Assembly (NCBI GenBank): GCA_015852425.1 | Contig: JAAAIG010000428.1 | Span: forward strand, 8,996 to 31,950 | DNA from: Gryganskiella cystojenkinii | Taxonomy: Eukaryota; Mortierellomycota; Mortierellomycetes; Mortierellales; Mortierellaceae | DNA: 22,955 nucleotides | Reading direction: 5' to 3' | Part shown: positions 8,384 through 19,147 of the stretch, piece by piece | Layout of the letters: each line of letters opens with the position of its first letter | How positions within the stretch are numbered: the stretch's first letter is position 1 | Program-made: the position numbers and the translations under genes | Notes under the pieces: generated by a model | The model's input: only the letters and a program-made list of their open reading frames with translations | The model's database searches: none | What the model was told of the DNA's origin: nothing

Positions 8384-10159
8384 GCACATGTGGCGTAGCC
8401 ATGCCAACCTTCTTTCATTCCAACTATTGTCCATCAACCGCAAAAACAGATTATTCTACATTCTTTGATGCATCCGTTGACGCCTGTGTCATCACAAAGG
8501 TTTGCTTGAATAGCTCTTGGTCCACTGCTCCACATGTGTTGCTTTTTAGACAGAGATACCTGTTTCTGACCCTCTATCCTACACCTTTCTATCCTTTTTT
8601 TTTCTTTTCTTTTTTGGTTGGTTTGTAGGAGAACGAGGGCCCAAAGTCAAAGTGGTTGGCCAGGAACCCCAATCATTTGACACTTTGCAAAATGCAAAGT
8701 GCGACATCCTCAACGACGGCTTTTCTTGAAAAGATCCACTCCTTGGCACCCAATAACCCAACGATCCTTGTCGTGTCCCCTGCGGACGATGGCCCACTCT
8801 TGTGCTCAACTCTCTGGATCGTCTCCTCTGCCAGAACCGTGGAGCTTTACACTGATGGAGAGTACACCGGCACTTTCCGAGGCGAGACCTTGGAAGAGAA
8901 CAACCAGGACGCCGGAGCAGCAGCATCTGGACCACCCTTGTTTGCGATCAAGATCAATCAAGAGTCTCTTCCCCGAAACAGCAGAGAGCTCTTTGTCAAG
9001 GTAAAAAAAACACTACTTTCTTCCTGAGCTGTAAACTACGAAAAGAATCAGATGGAAAAGCAAAAACCCCATTCTGATTATGTATTCATATCGTCATCAA
9101 ATCTAGTTCTTCATCCCGAAAAAGCCTGTTGCATTCCAGGACTCATTGGACTTGCATTGGCTGATCGTTCAAGCAGGACTCTTGTCTCTTAACGCTACCA
9201 GTTCGGTTTCTGGATTAACTGGAAAGCACTCTATCAACTTTACGGGACAGGAGTCCTCTTTCATGTCTGAGAACCAGGACATAACTGGACCAAGACTTGG
9301 CACTTCAGATTCAACAAGATCCGCATCCATTACTTCAAGGATTTCGACACCATCACCTTTGCATCTTTCTTCTCCAAGGTGTGGCTCTGCTGGATCATCG
9401 CCGTTGCCACCCCAAATGGCCGCCCTGGCTTCAACGTTCGCATCCTCTTCCTCGGTCGATATGGAAAGAGTGCGAGAGATGCTCAGTCAGGTCCAGCTCG
9501 AGGGTCTCTCTCAAAAGGCCAGAGAGCATCTCGGTGCTATGGAGATGCAATCGAAACTGATGCGTGAACGAGCTCTAGCGATGACCTTGGCTGCAGCGGC
9601 GGCGCATCGTCTTCCTCCTTCCTCTGTGGGCTCAGCTTCTCCAGGTTTAGTCTCTGCTGGTTCAGTCTCTGCAGATTCAACCACTGCGTCCACCTCGTCT
9701 GTAACCTCGATCATTGCCTTGGCCCCTACTCCTGCAACCCCGGACCATTTATCGATTTCTCCCCCGACGAGCGCTCTTGCAGCAGTAGAGCCTACATCGG
9801 ACGGAGCGCTCTTGTCCTTTTCCACCCCATATTCTTGCTCTGTTGCCTCCACCCCTGTACCTGCTGCAGACCCGGCTTCGGGTTCAACTTTGTCTCTCTT
9901 GCCATCATACACTGCTGCTGACGTCACCGCAGCACATGGGGCTACGGCCATGCCCACGACAACAACGCTGACCTTTGTAACTAGAGCCGAGTTGGATCAG
10001 ACCGCAGATCAGATCCTGTCGCGTATTGATGAGACCATGCATGCCTTGGAGGACCGGATTATGAACAGTATCGAGGAGGGACTGTCCAAGATGGAGGAAC
10101 GGATCATGGAAAAGCTCTTGCTTCAAAAGCGGACAGAAACAGAAAGAATCAATTTCTGA
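8368..10159 (+). CDS. PAAT-like protein (C10orf88-type) with C-terminal coiled coil
   Basis: Three exons (8368-8499, 8629-9000, 9107-10159; introns of 129 and 106 nt, both phase 0) give 518 aa. The ATG at 8368 has an ideal GCCACCATGG context. Exon 2 encodes a compact beta-rich region with the motif VELYTDGEYTGTFRGE (residues 115-130), which resembles the corresponding segment of animal PAAT. A Ser/Thr/Ala/Pro-rich linker follows. It leads to a conserved-looking helix VDMERVREMLSQVQLEGLSQ (from about residue 285), also as in PAAT, then another long linker and a C-terminal coiled coil (about 460-518: ELDQTADQILSRIDETMHAL...). In mammals PAAT associates with mitochondrial ABC transporters; a similar role here is inference from remembered similarity. 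An uncharacterised fungal protein of similar layout is the alternative. Confidence 0.68.
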
Positions 10160-10445
10160 ACTTCTCCAGGCCGTGTACGCTCTACCTCGGCTGCCCTTCT
10201 TCTCTCTCACACAGACACTCTCTCTCACACAGACCCACATTCGCACTCACATTAGCATTTGCTTCCCCAACATCAAACACAATTTCCTCCGCTGTACCAT
10301 CACGACCTTTTACTATTTCCCTGTACAATAACAAAGCATCAATTTCAACTTTTGGGGGTCCAAACAAAACAGATTATCAAAACAGTTTATGTGCAAAAGT
10401 ATACATGTTATAGTGCTGAAAATGGGATATATCTTGTTATTTTGT
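10160..10445. other. Convergent intergenic region (PAAT-like / LMBD1 3' ends)
   Basis: This 286-nt gap holds both 3' UTRs. No exact AATAAA is present on either strand. Apart from a tandem CT/CA-rich repeat near the left side, nothing is recognised. Confidence 0.5.
10201..10236. repeat. Two-copy 18-nt tandem repeat
   Basis: Two adjacent copies of TCTCTCTCACACAGAC plus two bases (AC in the first, CC in the second) lie 42 nt past the PAAT-like stop, in its probable 3' UTR. Confidence 0.75.
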
Positions 10446-13400
10446 TCAACGCGGACTCGTGGCGCCAGCACCTCTCGATGAGTCGACGCCATGAGTCGCA
10501 TTTGCTCCTGGTCCGGTCCCTAAAGTTGAAGAGGCAGCACCGCCGTTGCCGTGGAGTGGCGGTTGAGCATGTATGGATCCATAAGAGGCACCACCTCCGG
10601 GGATCAACAACCCTCTTCTTCCAGCTCTCCGTCGACCACCGTCTGCGCTCATGCCGCCGATAGCACTCAGCAGTCCACGAGCTTCGATATCATCCTCGTC
10701 TTCAGGATCATCCTCTAAGGGGTCGACACCGAACCCCTTTCGACAACCCTGAATCAGGTTGAATCCTAATGCAGCGACAAAAATGAGGAGGAAGAGCCAC
10801 TGCGTGTAGTAAAAGGCGATTCCTAGGGCGGGTGTGCCGAGAATAATTTTGAGGATGATGCCGGAGGTGACAGTCGGTATGCATAGCTCCGAGGGTGCAC
10901 CGACATGACAGGGGACGATCAGTGCAGGGTAGTTGCTGCAATCACGGCCAATCGGTACTGTATGGTTGCACTATAATTGTCAAGAAAACGAAGATAAAGA
11001 GTTAGATCTCTAAGGAAGGTCTTGTTCTGTTGGGGAACATAGATTTTCGTTGAATGAGGAATCAAATTCTTACATATTTCTGACCTCCAAACATTGTGTA
11101 GTCAGGAGCGACAGACATGGTCAAGGAATAGCAAAGGCCCGCAAGACTCAGCATCAACAACATGGTAGCGGCCAAGAGTCCTTGTGGCGGAGTTGCAGCA
11201 TGACGGAACTTGTACAGGTTGACCCAAAGGAATCGGATACCGATCGAGATGATTCCTTTGGTTGTGGCCCAGAACATGTACAGGATAATGATGACCATCA
11301 GAATGTAGTCGAGGGGGAAGAACTATGACGTACATGCGAGTGAGAATGGTGACTTAGTATATGTGGAGCAAATTGATTGCCTCATGATGCGACTTTGTTG
11401 TCACTGAAAGAACGAGCAACTCACAGGTGACAACTTCAGGAACAAGTGGTTAAGCGGATTTGGCAGGTTTGGGTGGACGAGGATGTATCCGCAAGGAGCA
11501 CCACAGACTTCATCCTTCAAGTTATCGATTCTAAAAGTTGGGAAAAGACTGGCGGTTAGTACTTCAGTGGATAGTAATTGTCTGCATCAACTGTATATCC
11601 TTTTGTCAATCTTACGTTGTGACGGCAATCGAAATGACGAGTAAAGAGGTGAGTGACATTCCGGCCAGTCCAAGAACAATCTAGATAAACAAAGACGCCG
11701 AAAAACTCTTGGTCACAACTATGATTGATACTGTTGGAAAATAGATTACTCTGAAACGAACAAAAATAACCGAGAAATACCTCGAACGGGCGAATGATAC
11801 ACTGACAACGGTTAAACCAGCCATCCCGAACTCTCTGAACCATCCTTGACCGGTTCTCTAGAATCAGTTCCTCCCTTGAGAGTTCGCTGATCGCATGACG
11901 ATCGCGTTCAGAGATTTGTCGACTGTTTGCGCCACCTCCATTCTGATATCTGTTCAAGATCGCGTTTTGTCGTTCTCGATTTGCGGCCAACTCTGCGTGG
12001 GTCTGGACCACCTTGGCCGGTACAGACTTGAGACCTCCAAGAAGATGAAAGGGCAAGAGTGACAGTCCAGGTGCCTATGATAGAGTGAAGAGTAAAAGAC
12101 AGCCCGATAAGCGTCTAGGATGCCCTAGTCATTTGTACTTTCCAAGCTCATTCATCTGACATCCTTACTGTATAAAAGACAAGAACGCCCATGCCTGTCA
12201 AGGCCATCACACCGGCGACAAAAGCAAGAGCGCCTGTGCCATCTGCATGGGTAACAAGAAAGAGTAAAAATAGTTAGTCGCCAGAAAAAAAAATGAAAAC
12301 AAAAAATCAAACTTAGACCGAAGTCCGCGCGTTTTTCGCGTAAGTAATGACGTGCATATGAGCAAGGGGAGGCGAAAAAGGTTGTTTCTTCTTCCTAAGC
12401 TTTCCTATTTCTTTTCTGTTTCTTCTTCTCTTAACAGTCGTTATTGAAACGGAGACGTTTTATAACGGCTAGAAAATCAAAAAGAGATGATCCAATATCG
12501 TGCTATTTTTGATCCAAACAGGGAAATAACTTACCAAGATCAGCGAGCATTCTTCGCAACCAATCCAGATCCACATCCTCGTGCTTGTTCGGTTTCATGA
12601 ATAGGCCTGTGACTAGCAACGTGCAAGCGATGAGGATGAAAAATACTGTGTACTTGAGCGAGGCGACCAATCGCTGATGGACCGTCTGACCCTCCTCCAG
12701 TTCCTCAAAGTAAAAATACGAAAGTGGGATCCAAAAGAAGATGAAGCTTGCAATCAACCCGTAAGCAACTGTTGTTGTGCGTTTGTTTTGGCATTTTTTT
12801 TTTTGGCGTGTGTATTGTTGGGAGACGGAAAGATCGTGGGACAAAGAAAAGAGTTTCTGGGGTTAGTGAACCTTCTATGAACCAGAATAAGAACAACAAC
12901 CCACAACGACGACCTGTCCCCTGTTTGAGCTCGTGCCCGTTTTTTTTATTTTGTCGTTGGTTTTGGTTTAGTTTCGTAGCAGTTGTGGTGGTGGCGACGA
13001 TTGTTGTTGTTGTTGTTGTCCGTTTGGTCTCGCTGAAGAGCTCTTCGGGTTCCTCGATCCAAGCTCAAATAAAGAAACAAACACTTGCAAGTGAGAAGTG
13101 TCAGAAGAGGGGAGGGGAGGAAGAGGGGAGGGATGATGATCGAACAAGGAGGAAGTGGAGGACACTTGTCCGAACAGCGTGGTGACTCCTTGGTCCGTGA
13201 CGATATCTTATTTTAGTGATGATGATGAGACACTGACGACTTATTTTGCAAACAAGAGACATTACCGTAGTATACGATTCTGACGACAGCCTGCATCTGA
13301 ATAATGGCTTCGTCTGTGGCCCAGGCACGACGGAGTCCGGTAAGAGGATCCAGGATTCGAGAGACCAAAAAGATATCCACAGGAAAGAGTGCGACTGTTG

Positions 13401-13672
13401 AGAGACAAAGGGTAAGGGCGAGGATGGTGACGATCATGGCAAAGGGCTCTCGATCACGTCTGTCAGAATAGTATAAAGTGAAGAATATGGAGACACCGAG
13501 CAACATCTATTTTCAAAAGACGAGAGAAGGCGATCAGTTTTCCAGCTGCATCGTGCAGAAGAGGTATATCAGAAGCGATATATATATATATATATGAGAA
13601 GAGGGAACATACTGCAGCAGTAATGCCAAAAGCACCCCATGCGCCGAGAATGTGAAGAACGCTCTCCAACAT
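10446..13672 (-). CDS. LMBRD1: LMBD1 family lysosomal/vacuolar cobalamin transporter
   Basis: Nine exons: 13613-13672, 13266-13506, 12535-12768, 12169-12242, 11781-12074, 11616-11680, 11425-11530, 11074-11322 and 10446-10970. All junctions are GT-AG and in phase, giving 615 aa (human LMBD1 has 540). It is a nine-segment membrane protein. Landmarks shared with animal LMBD1 are FPVDIFLVS after the second segment, FFWIPLSYFYFEE, LPFHLLGG with the long cytoplasmic loop, NPLNHLFLKLSPFFPLDYIL, and DYTMFGGQKY before a lumenal Cys-rich loop. In animals the protein moves vitamin B12 out of lysosomes together with ABCD4. The C-terminal tail is acidic, then Gly/Ala/Ser-rich. The start at 13672 is chosen because it places about nine residues before the first membrane segment, as in the family. 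An in-frame ATG at 13879 would add 69 residues. Family assignment is firm; cobalamin as substrate is by homology. Confidence 0.93.
12769..13265 (-). other. Long second intron of the LMBD1 gene
   Basis: This 497-nt intron (donor GTAATG after VRIVYY, acceptor ACAACAACAG before AYGLIASF) carries a plus-strand TTG triplet run at about 13002-13019, a T run at 12795-12804 and a purine-rich stretch at about 13108-13155. The frames on both strands are low-complexity, and I see no gene in it. Confidence 0.6.
13578..13595. repeat. (TA)n microsatellite in LMBD1 intron 1
   Basis: About nine TA dinucleotides lie within the 106-nt first intron (13507-13612) of the LMBD1 gene. Confidence 0.85.
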
Positions 13673-14147
13673 TTTGGGGTTGGCTAAAAGAGTTGTAGCA
13701 ATTCGAGTCGACTGGAGGTGAAGGAAGGATTCGAGAGAAGGAATGTGGGAAGCGAACGAATGAAGGGACAATTGTGGATATGAGTTGCGAATGCAGAGGA
13801 AAAGAAGAATAGCAAAAGTGAGCAAAGAACGAACACGCACAGTCGAGTCGAAAAAGCTGCTGGCCAAGGCAACGGGCATGGAGCCTAAAAAAGAAAAATG
13901 AGTGACTGCTCATTGTCCATTTATGCTGCACGGTGTCTCAGTCACCCCTTTTTTTATTTTTTGCCATCGAAATGAACGCGTTTTTTTGTTGTTTTGAGGA
14001 CGAGTCGAACATTTCATTCCTCTCTTCTTTTCATCCACATCCCATTCATCTCTTCTTCAATCACATCACAGGACAACGGCCGTCTATCCCGGAGTGAAAA
14101 AAAGAGGGATCAGGACCGCGGATTCTCATTATAAAAACTCATCAGCG
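13673..14147. promoter_or_regulatory. Divergent promoter between LMBD1 and SMC4
   Basis: This 475-nt region separates two head-to-head starts. The SMC4 side (about 14010-14080) is C/T-rich with many TCTTC and CATC words, typical of a fungal initiator region. An ACGCGT box lies at 13976-13981. The LMBD1 side (13673-13879) stays open in frame with LMBD1 and could encode an N-terminal extension, but more likely is 5' UTR. Confidence 0.55.
13976..13981. promoter_or_regulatory. ACGCGT (MluI cell-cycle box) upstream of SMC4
   Basis: This palindromic ACGCGT lies 167 nt upstream of the SMC4 ATG. In yeasts this hexamer binds the MBF complex and drives G1/S expression of replication and chromosome genes, so the location before a condensin gene fits. 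One six-base site can arise by chance, so the function is inference. Confidence 0.45.
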
Positions 14148-17100
14148 ATGGCAGAGGATCAAGTACAGCCCGAGGATGTCGCTTCCCCGCCCCCATCTCC
14201 CTCGGTGTCGACCCCAGACTTGCCCATCGAGGACATCTCCATCTCCACGCCCGAGGACAAGCAACAGCAGCAAGTCTCTTCTCCGCCCTCAACATCGACA
14301 CCTGGACTACTTGCACCTCCTCCTTCCGTATCAACACCCTCTCGACAGTCGTCACCTCTTCATATGAATAAACGCCAGTCGATCGCCGGCGGAGGTAGTC
14401 TGGGAAGTCAAGACGCCACCATGAACATCCCAGAGCCCACCATTGAAGCTGTGCCACGACTTGTCATTGAAAAGATGGTCCTCATCAACTTCAAGTCCTA
14501 TGCAGGTCGACAGGAAATTGGGCCCTTTCACAAGTCTTTTACCTCGGTCGTCGGTCCCAACGGCAGTGGCAAGAGTAACGTCATTGACGCATTATTATTC
14601 GTCTTTGGATACCGCGCGAGCAAGATGCGTCAAGGAAAACTCTCCGAGTTGATCCACAACTCTTCAGGTGCCGAGGATCTGGAAAGTTGTACTGTTGAGA
14701 TTCACTTTTGTGAGATCTTGGACTTGGTAAGTCTGACAAGATTTTGTATGGGATCACCACTGCTCAGAACAAGGCGCATGAAAAAAAATAAACTTATCCC
14801 CATTTTTTCTTCATTCTCGCTCCTTAGCCCGGTCCGGACAATTTCGAGCGCATTCCAGGATCCAACTTGGTTGTTTCCCGTCAGGCTTTCAACACCAATA
14901 CCAGCAAATATTTCATCAACAACTTTCTCAGCTCCTATACTGCAGTGACGACACTCCTCAAGGGCCGAGGTATCGATCTCGACCACAAGCGATTTTTGAT
15001 CTTGCAGGGTGAGGTTGAGTCCATCTCGCAGATGAAACCCAAGGCTCAGACAGAACACGAGGATGGACTGCTCGAGTATCTGGAAGATATCATTGGCACG
15101 TCGGCCTATAAGGACACGATCGAGAAATCAGCTGTTGACCTCGAAGCCCTGAATGATGAGCGGTCAGAGCGTCTGACAAGGGTCAAGTACGTCGAAAAGG
15201 AGAAGGAATCCCTCGAGGTAACAAAAAAAAACGAGACTTCGCAAATAGTCCCCGCTTCCATTATTTGGATGCCTTTTATCCGATTAGAGTCACTAATTCT
15301 GTATCATCGTTCTATGAATTTTAGGAAAGGAAACGTGAGGCCGAGACATTTTTGAAGAATGAGAACAATCTGGCGGTCAAACAGTCGGCCCTATACCAAA
15401 TTTATTTGCTCGAGTGTAACAGAAGATCCGCAAAGGACAAGAAGATGGCCGTAAGTCTTTTATCATTGGAGGTTATCAAAGTTAAATGTGTATTACCTTG
15501 TTGGATCTTGTTGTATTGACAATACAATTGTCCTTACCAATCCATAGGCTCAACTCACCACAAAGCTCGAAGAAGATCAAGAAAAGTACAAAGGATTAAA
15601 AGAGGAGAGTCAAATTCTGGAACAGGAATACAACATCCGCCTGAAGGACTATGAAAAGATCGATAAGGAGGCAAGCGAGATTCTAAAGCAGCTGGCAAAG
15701 ATTGATCGCGAGGATGTCCAGATGCAAGAAAACAGAAAACATTTGAAGAACAAGGAGAAGAAGGCTAACAAGTCTCTGACAGCCGTAAGGGTCCAATCAT
15801 TATCATTCCGTGTGTCCAAGTCGGTTTTTACCTCTATACCCGTATTCCTCACATCAACTATATATGCGACAATCTTTTCCATATTCTGATAATAGGACAA
15901 GCATGCACTCTCTGATAATCAATCCTGGGTTCGAAATCACGAGGCCGATCTCGTCAAGTACCAAGGCGAGCTAGAGAAACTTGAAAGAAATCTTGAGGCG
16001 GCAGAGGAAGAGATGGAAAACATCCGTCAAAGTCTGAAAGGTAAAGGGTGCAGGGTATTTTTGTCGAAATCAAATTTTAACCGTTCGCACAATTGTCGAG
16101 ATCACTGACGACTCTTATTTCTCGGCGTGTGGGTATATAGGCAAAACGGAGGAATTCACACAACAAATCGAACTCCATCAAAAAGATCTCGAACCCTGGA
16201 CAGCCAAGATCGTGGCGAAACAGGGCGAGGTCGACATGGCCCAGTCCGAGCATGACCTGTTGCAAGAAAAGGCCCAGAGCATGCGATCCAACTTCGAGCA
16301 GGCAAAGGCTGCTTTGGAAGCCCTTCAGAGTTCTCAGAAATCCAAAGAGGCTGAAATCTTGGAATTGCAGGAGAGCATTGATGCATCGACGGATCAAATT
16401 ACTGAGATGGAGAACAAGATTACTGTAAGTTCATTACCATTGCAGTATTCATTATAAACATCATAACGGACATGAAGTACCAACCTTTGGCTGCTTTCCC
16501 CCACTCGCCTCTTCTAATATAGGAAATGACTCAACGGGAAAAATCTCTCAGGGACAAAGCGAATGCAGCCAGAAGTCGAGCTGAGGAAGGTCGCGCCTCG
16601 CAGCAAAAGACGCAGTCAAGATCGGCAGTCTTGACGAATCTCATGCGCCAAAAGGATCTTGGCAAGATTAATGGGATTCATGGCAGACTCGGCAACTTGG
16701 GTGCAATCGATGACCGTTATGACGTTGCTATCTCAACCGCATGTCCAGCCTTGGATAACATTGTCGTCGATAACGTCGAGGTTGGACAGCAATGTGTCGA
16801 GTTTGTTCGCAAGAGCAATCTTGGTCGAGTCTCGTTGATTCTCCTTAATCAACTGCCTCGCAGGAACCTTGGACCGATCCAAACCCCCGAGAATGTGCCC
16901 CGACTCTTTGATTTGGTCCGCCCTGCTGACCCTATCTTTGCTCCTGCCTTCTACAGTGTGATGCAAGATACTTTGGTCGCGGAGGATATGAAGCAAGCCA
17001 ACAGGATCGCCTATGGCAAGCAACGTTGGAGAGTCGTTACTTTGGATGGTCAGTTGATTGACAAGTCCGGAACGATGTCAGGAGGTGGAACCCGTGTCGC

Positions 17101-18985
17101 TCGTGGAGCTATGAGTTCCAAGCTTTCTACCGGAGAGTATTCTGCAGAGGCTATCCAGCTGATGGAAGATGAACGCGACAAGGCCGAGAACGAGCTCCGC
17201 TTCTTCCAGCAGCAAAAAGTCTCGCTGGAGAGAGAGCTGAGCTCGACTGTCGCTAATGTGCCCAAGATGAAGATGCGACTGTCCATGTTCCAGATGGATG
17301 TCCAATCGAGCGAGAAGCGGATAATGGAATCCTCCAAGCGTGTCGATGTCCTCCGAAAGGAAGCCGAGCCCAAACCTGCAGAGGTGGCCAAAATCAAGCA
17401 ATTGGCCAAAAAAGTCGCCGATCTTCAGAGTGAGCTCAAGGCGATCGAGAAGAATACACAGTCGATTGATGCAAAGATCAAGGATTTGCAGAACAAGATT
17501 CTAGATGCTGGAGGTGTAAAGCTGCGAGCTCAAAAATCCAAGACCGAGGGATTGCGTGAGCAGATCGAGGCTCTCGGTGACAAGATGACAAAGACCAAGG
17601 TCGCCAAGAACAAAGCCGAGAAGGATGTAATCAAGCTGGGTAATCAGATTGCGAAACACGAGAAGGAATTGGCAGAGGTATCTGTGGATCTGGAAAAGCT
17701 GGAAACTGAAATCAAGGAAAAGACTGCGGAAGCTGCTGGAATCCGCACCCGTGCTGAAGAAGCAAAGAAGGTAAACCAATACAAAATAATGATCGACCTA
17801 AATGCAACGAGGTACTGTCAGCAATCTTACAATATGTGTCATCTACCTATATAGATCATGGAGGAGAAGAAGGAAGAAATGGAGGAGCTGAAGCAGGAGC
17901 TTGACGAGAAGGTCAGAGTCATTAACAAGATCCGAACGGCTGAAGTCGAGATGAAGAATCAGCTGGATGATTTGAAGCAGTCGCTCGTTGAACATGAACG
18001 TCGCCTTAAGCACTGGACCGATCTCCTCCAAACTCTGACTATCCAAGAAGTGGACTACGATGAAGACGAAGTCGTGGCGGAACTTCAACAGATTGCAGAC
18101 ACGGACTTGGCCATGATCGACAAGCAAGAGCTCGAACAACAAATTCAAACTCTTGAGCACGAACTTTCGACCACGAAGCCTAATCTCACGGTCCTGGAAG
18201 AGTACAAGAAGCGAGAAGAAGAATATCTTTCCCGGGCCAAGGACTTGGAAGAGATCACAGTCCGAAGAGAGGAGGCCAAGAAGGCATATGACGAGTTGCG
18301 GAAACGACGACTTGACGAGTTTATGGCCGGATTCCAGATCATTTCGTTGCGACTCAAGGAGATGTACCAGATGATTACGCTCGGAGGCAATGCCGAGTTG
18401 GAGTTGGTCGATTCTTTGGATCCGTTCTCGGAGGGTATCATCTTTTCGGTCATGCCGCCCAAGAAGTCTTGGAAGAACATTTCGAACCTGTCTGGAGGTG
18501 AAAAAACGCTGAGTTCGTTGGCGCTGGTCTTTGCGCTGCATCACTTCAAGCCTACACCTTTGTATGTGATGGACGAGATTGATGCTGCGTTGGATTTCAG
18601 GAACGTGTCAATTGTGGCCAACTACATCAAGGAACGGACCAAGAACGCGCAATTCGTGATCATCTCATTGAGAAACAACATGTTTGAACTTGCAGATCGA
18701 CTCGTCGGTATCTACAAGACAGACAACAAGACCAAGTCCATTTCCGTGAACCCAAGTGCGATTACGGTCTTACGGCCGACTCCTGTCCAGGCACCGTCTT
18801 TATCTCAGACGTCGTCGTTTGGAGGAGGTAATGCGGGATCGATGACGCCAAGGCGAGTGTCGACCATGTCGGTTGCAGGTGGTTCAAGACAGCAAGGAGG
18901 AGGAGGAGGAGGAGGAGGAGGAGGAGCAAGTCACCCTGGGGGTGTCACCGATTCTCTGTCAAGACGACCCAGTGTCTCCAGCTGA
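14148..18985 (+). CDS. SMC4: SMC4, condensin ATPase subunit
   Basis: Eight exons: 14148-14726, 14828-15217, 15325-15450, 15548-15784, 15896-16040, 16141-16424, 16523-17770 and 17855-18985. Every junction is in phase and the product is 1,379 aa. SMC4 pairs with SMC2 in condensin, which compacts chromosomes in mitosis. Residues 1 to about 100 are a Ser/Pro/Thr-rich tail. The N-terminal ATPase half has Walker A GPNGSGKS at 136-143, followed by [13 protein letters not shown], the SMC4 signature. The first coiled coil runs to about 630, the hinge from about 634 to 775 (ending SGTMSGGG), and the second coil to about 1160. The ATPase signature [17 protein letters not shown] starts near 1215 and Walker B ends in D1243/E1244. 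The C-terminus adds a polyglycine run and Ser-rich tail. The start is the first in-frame ATG (GCGATGG). All key residues are intact. Confidence 0.97.
18896..18925 (+). repeat. (GGA)10 coding microsatellite in SMC4
   Basis: Ten consecutive GGA codons encode a polyglycine run in the non-conserved C-terminal tail of SMC4, after the ATPase domain. This is a candidate length-variable site. Confidence 0.85.
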
Positions 18986-19005
18986 GATCTAATCTGGATT
19001 TGCCA

Positions 19006-19011
19006 AATAAA
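19006..19011 (+). terminator. Poly(A) signal of SMC4
   Basis: AATAAA lies 21 nt past the SMC4 stop codon at 18983-18985. More A-rich sequence follows to about 19053. Confidence 0.55.
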
Positions 19012-19147
19012 AAACATCACACCTGAATAGAAAATCTCGAATAAAAATAAAAATAGGTTAGAGATTCCACGTGACAACTTTATTTGATACAAAGGGAAAG
19101 CTGTCGCTTTTTCATTTTTTCCCTCTCTCACTCCCAATTAATCCAAG
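19012..19147 (+). promoter_or_regulatory. Compact promoter of the uL23 ribosomal protein gene
   Basis: Only 162 nt separate the SMC4 stop from the proposed uL23 start, so SMC4 3'-end signals and the uL23 promoter are packed together. A palindromic CACGTG E-box lies at 19068-19073. The 40 nt before the ATG are pyrimidine-rich (TTTTTTCCCTCTCTCACTCCC-like), as in the leader of many ribosomal protein genes. Confidence 0.45.

Noticed and set aside
9283..9567. A second open frame across the Ser/Thr-rich part of the PAAT-like gene reads as a Phe/Trp/Ile-rich peptide with strong NNC codon bias.
   Set aside because: Ser, Thr, Pro and Ala codons all have C in the second position, so shifting frame by one automatically yields codons ending in C. 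The PAAT frame continues into a conserved-looking helix and coiled coil, while the other frame is bounded by stops.
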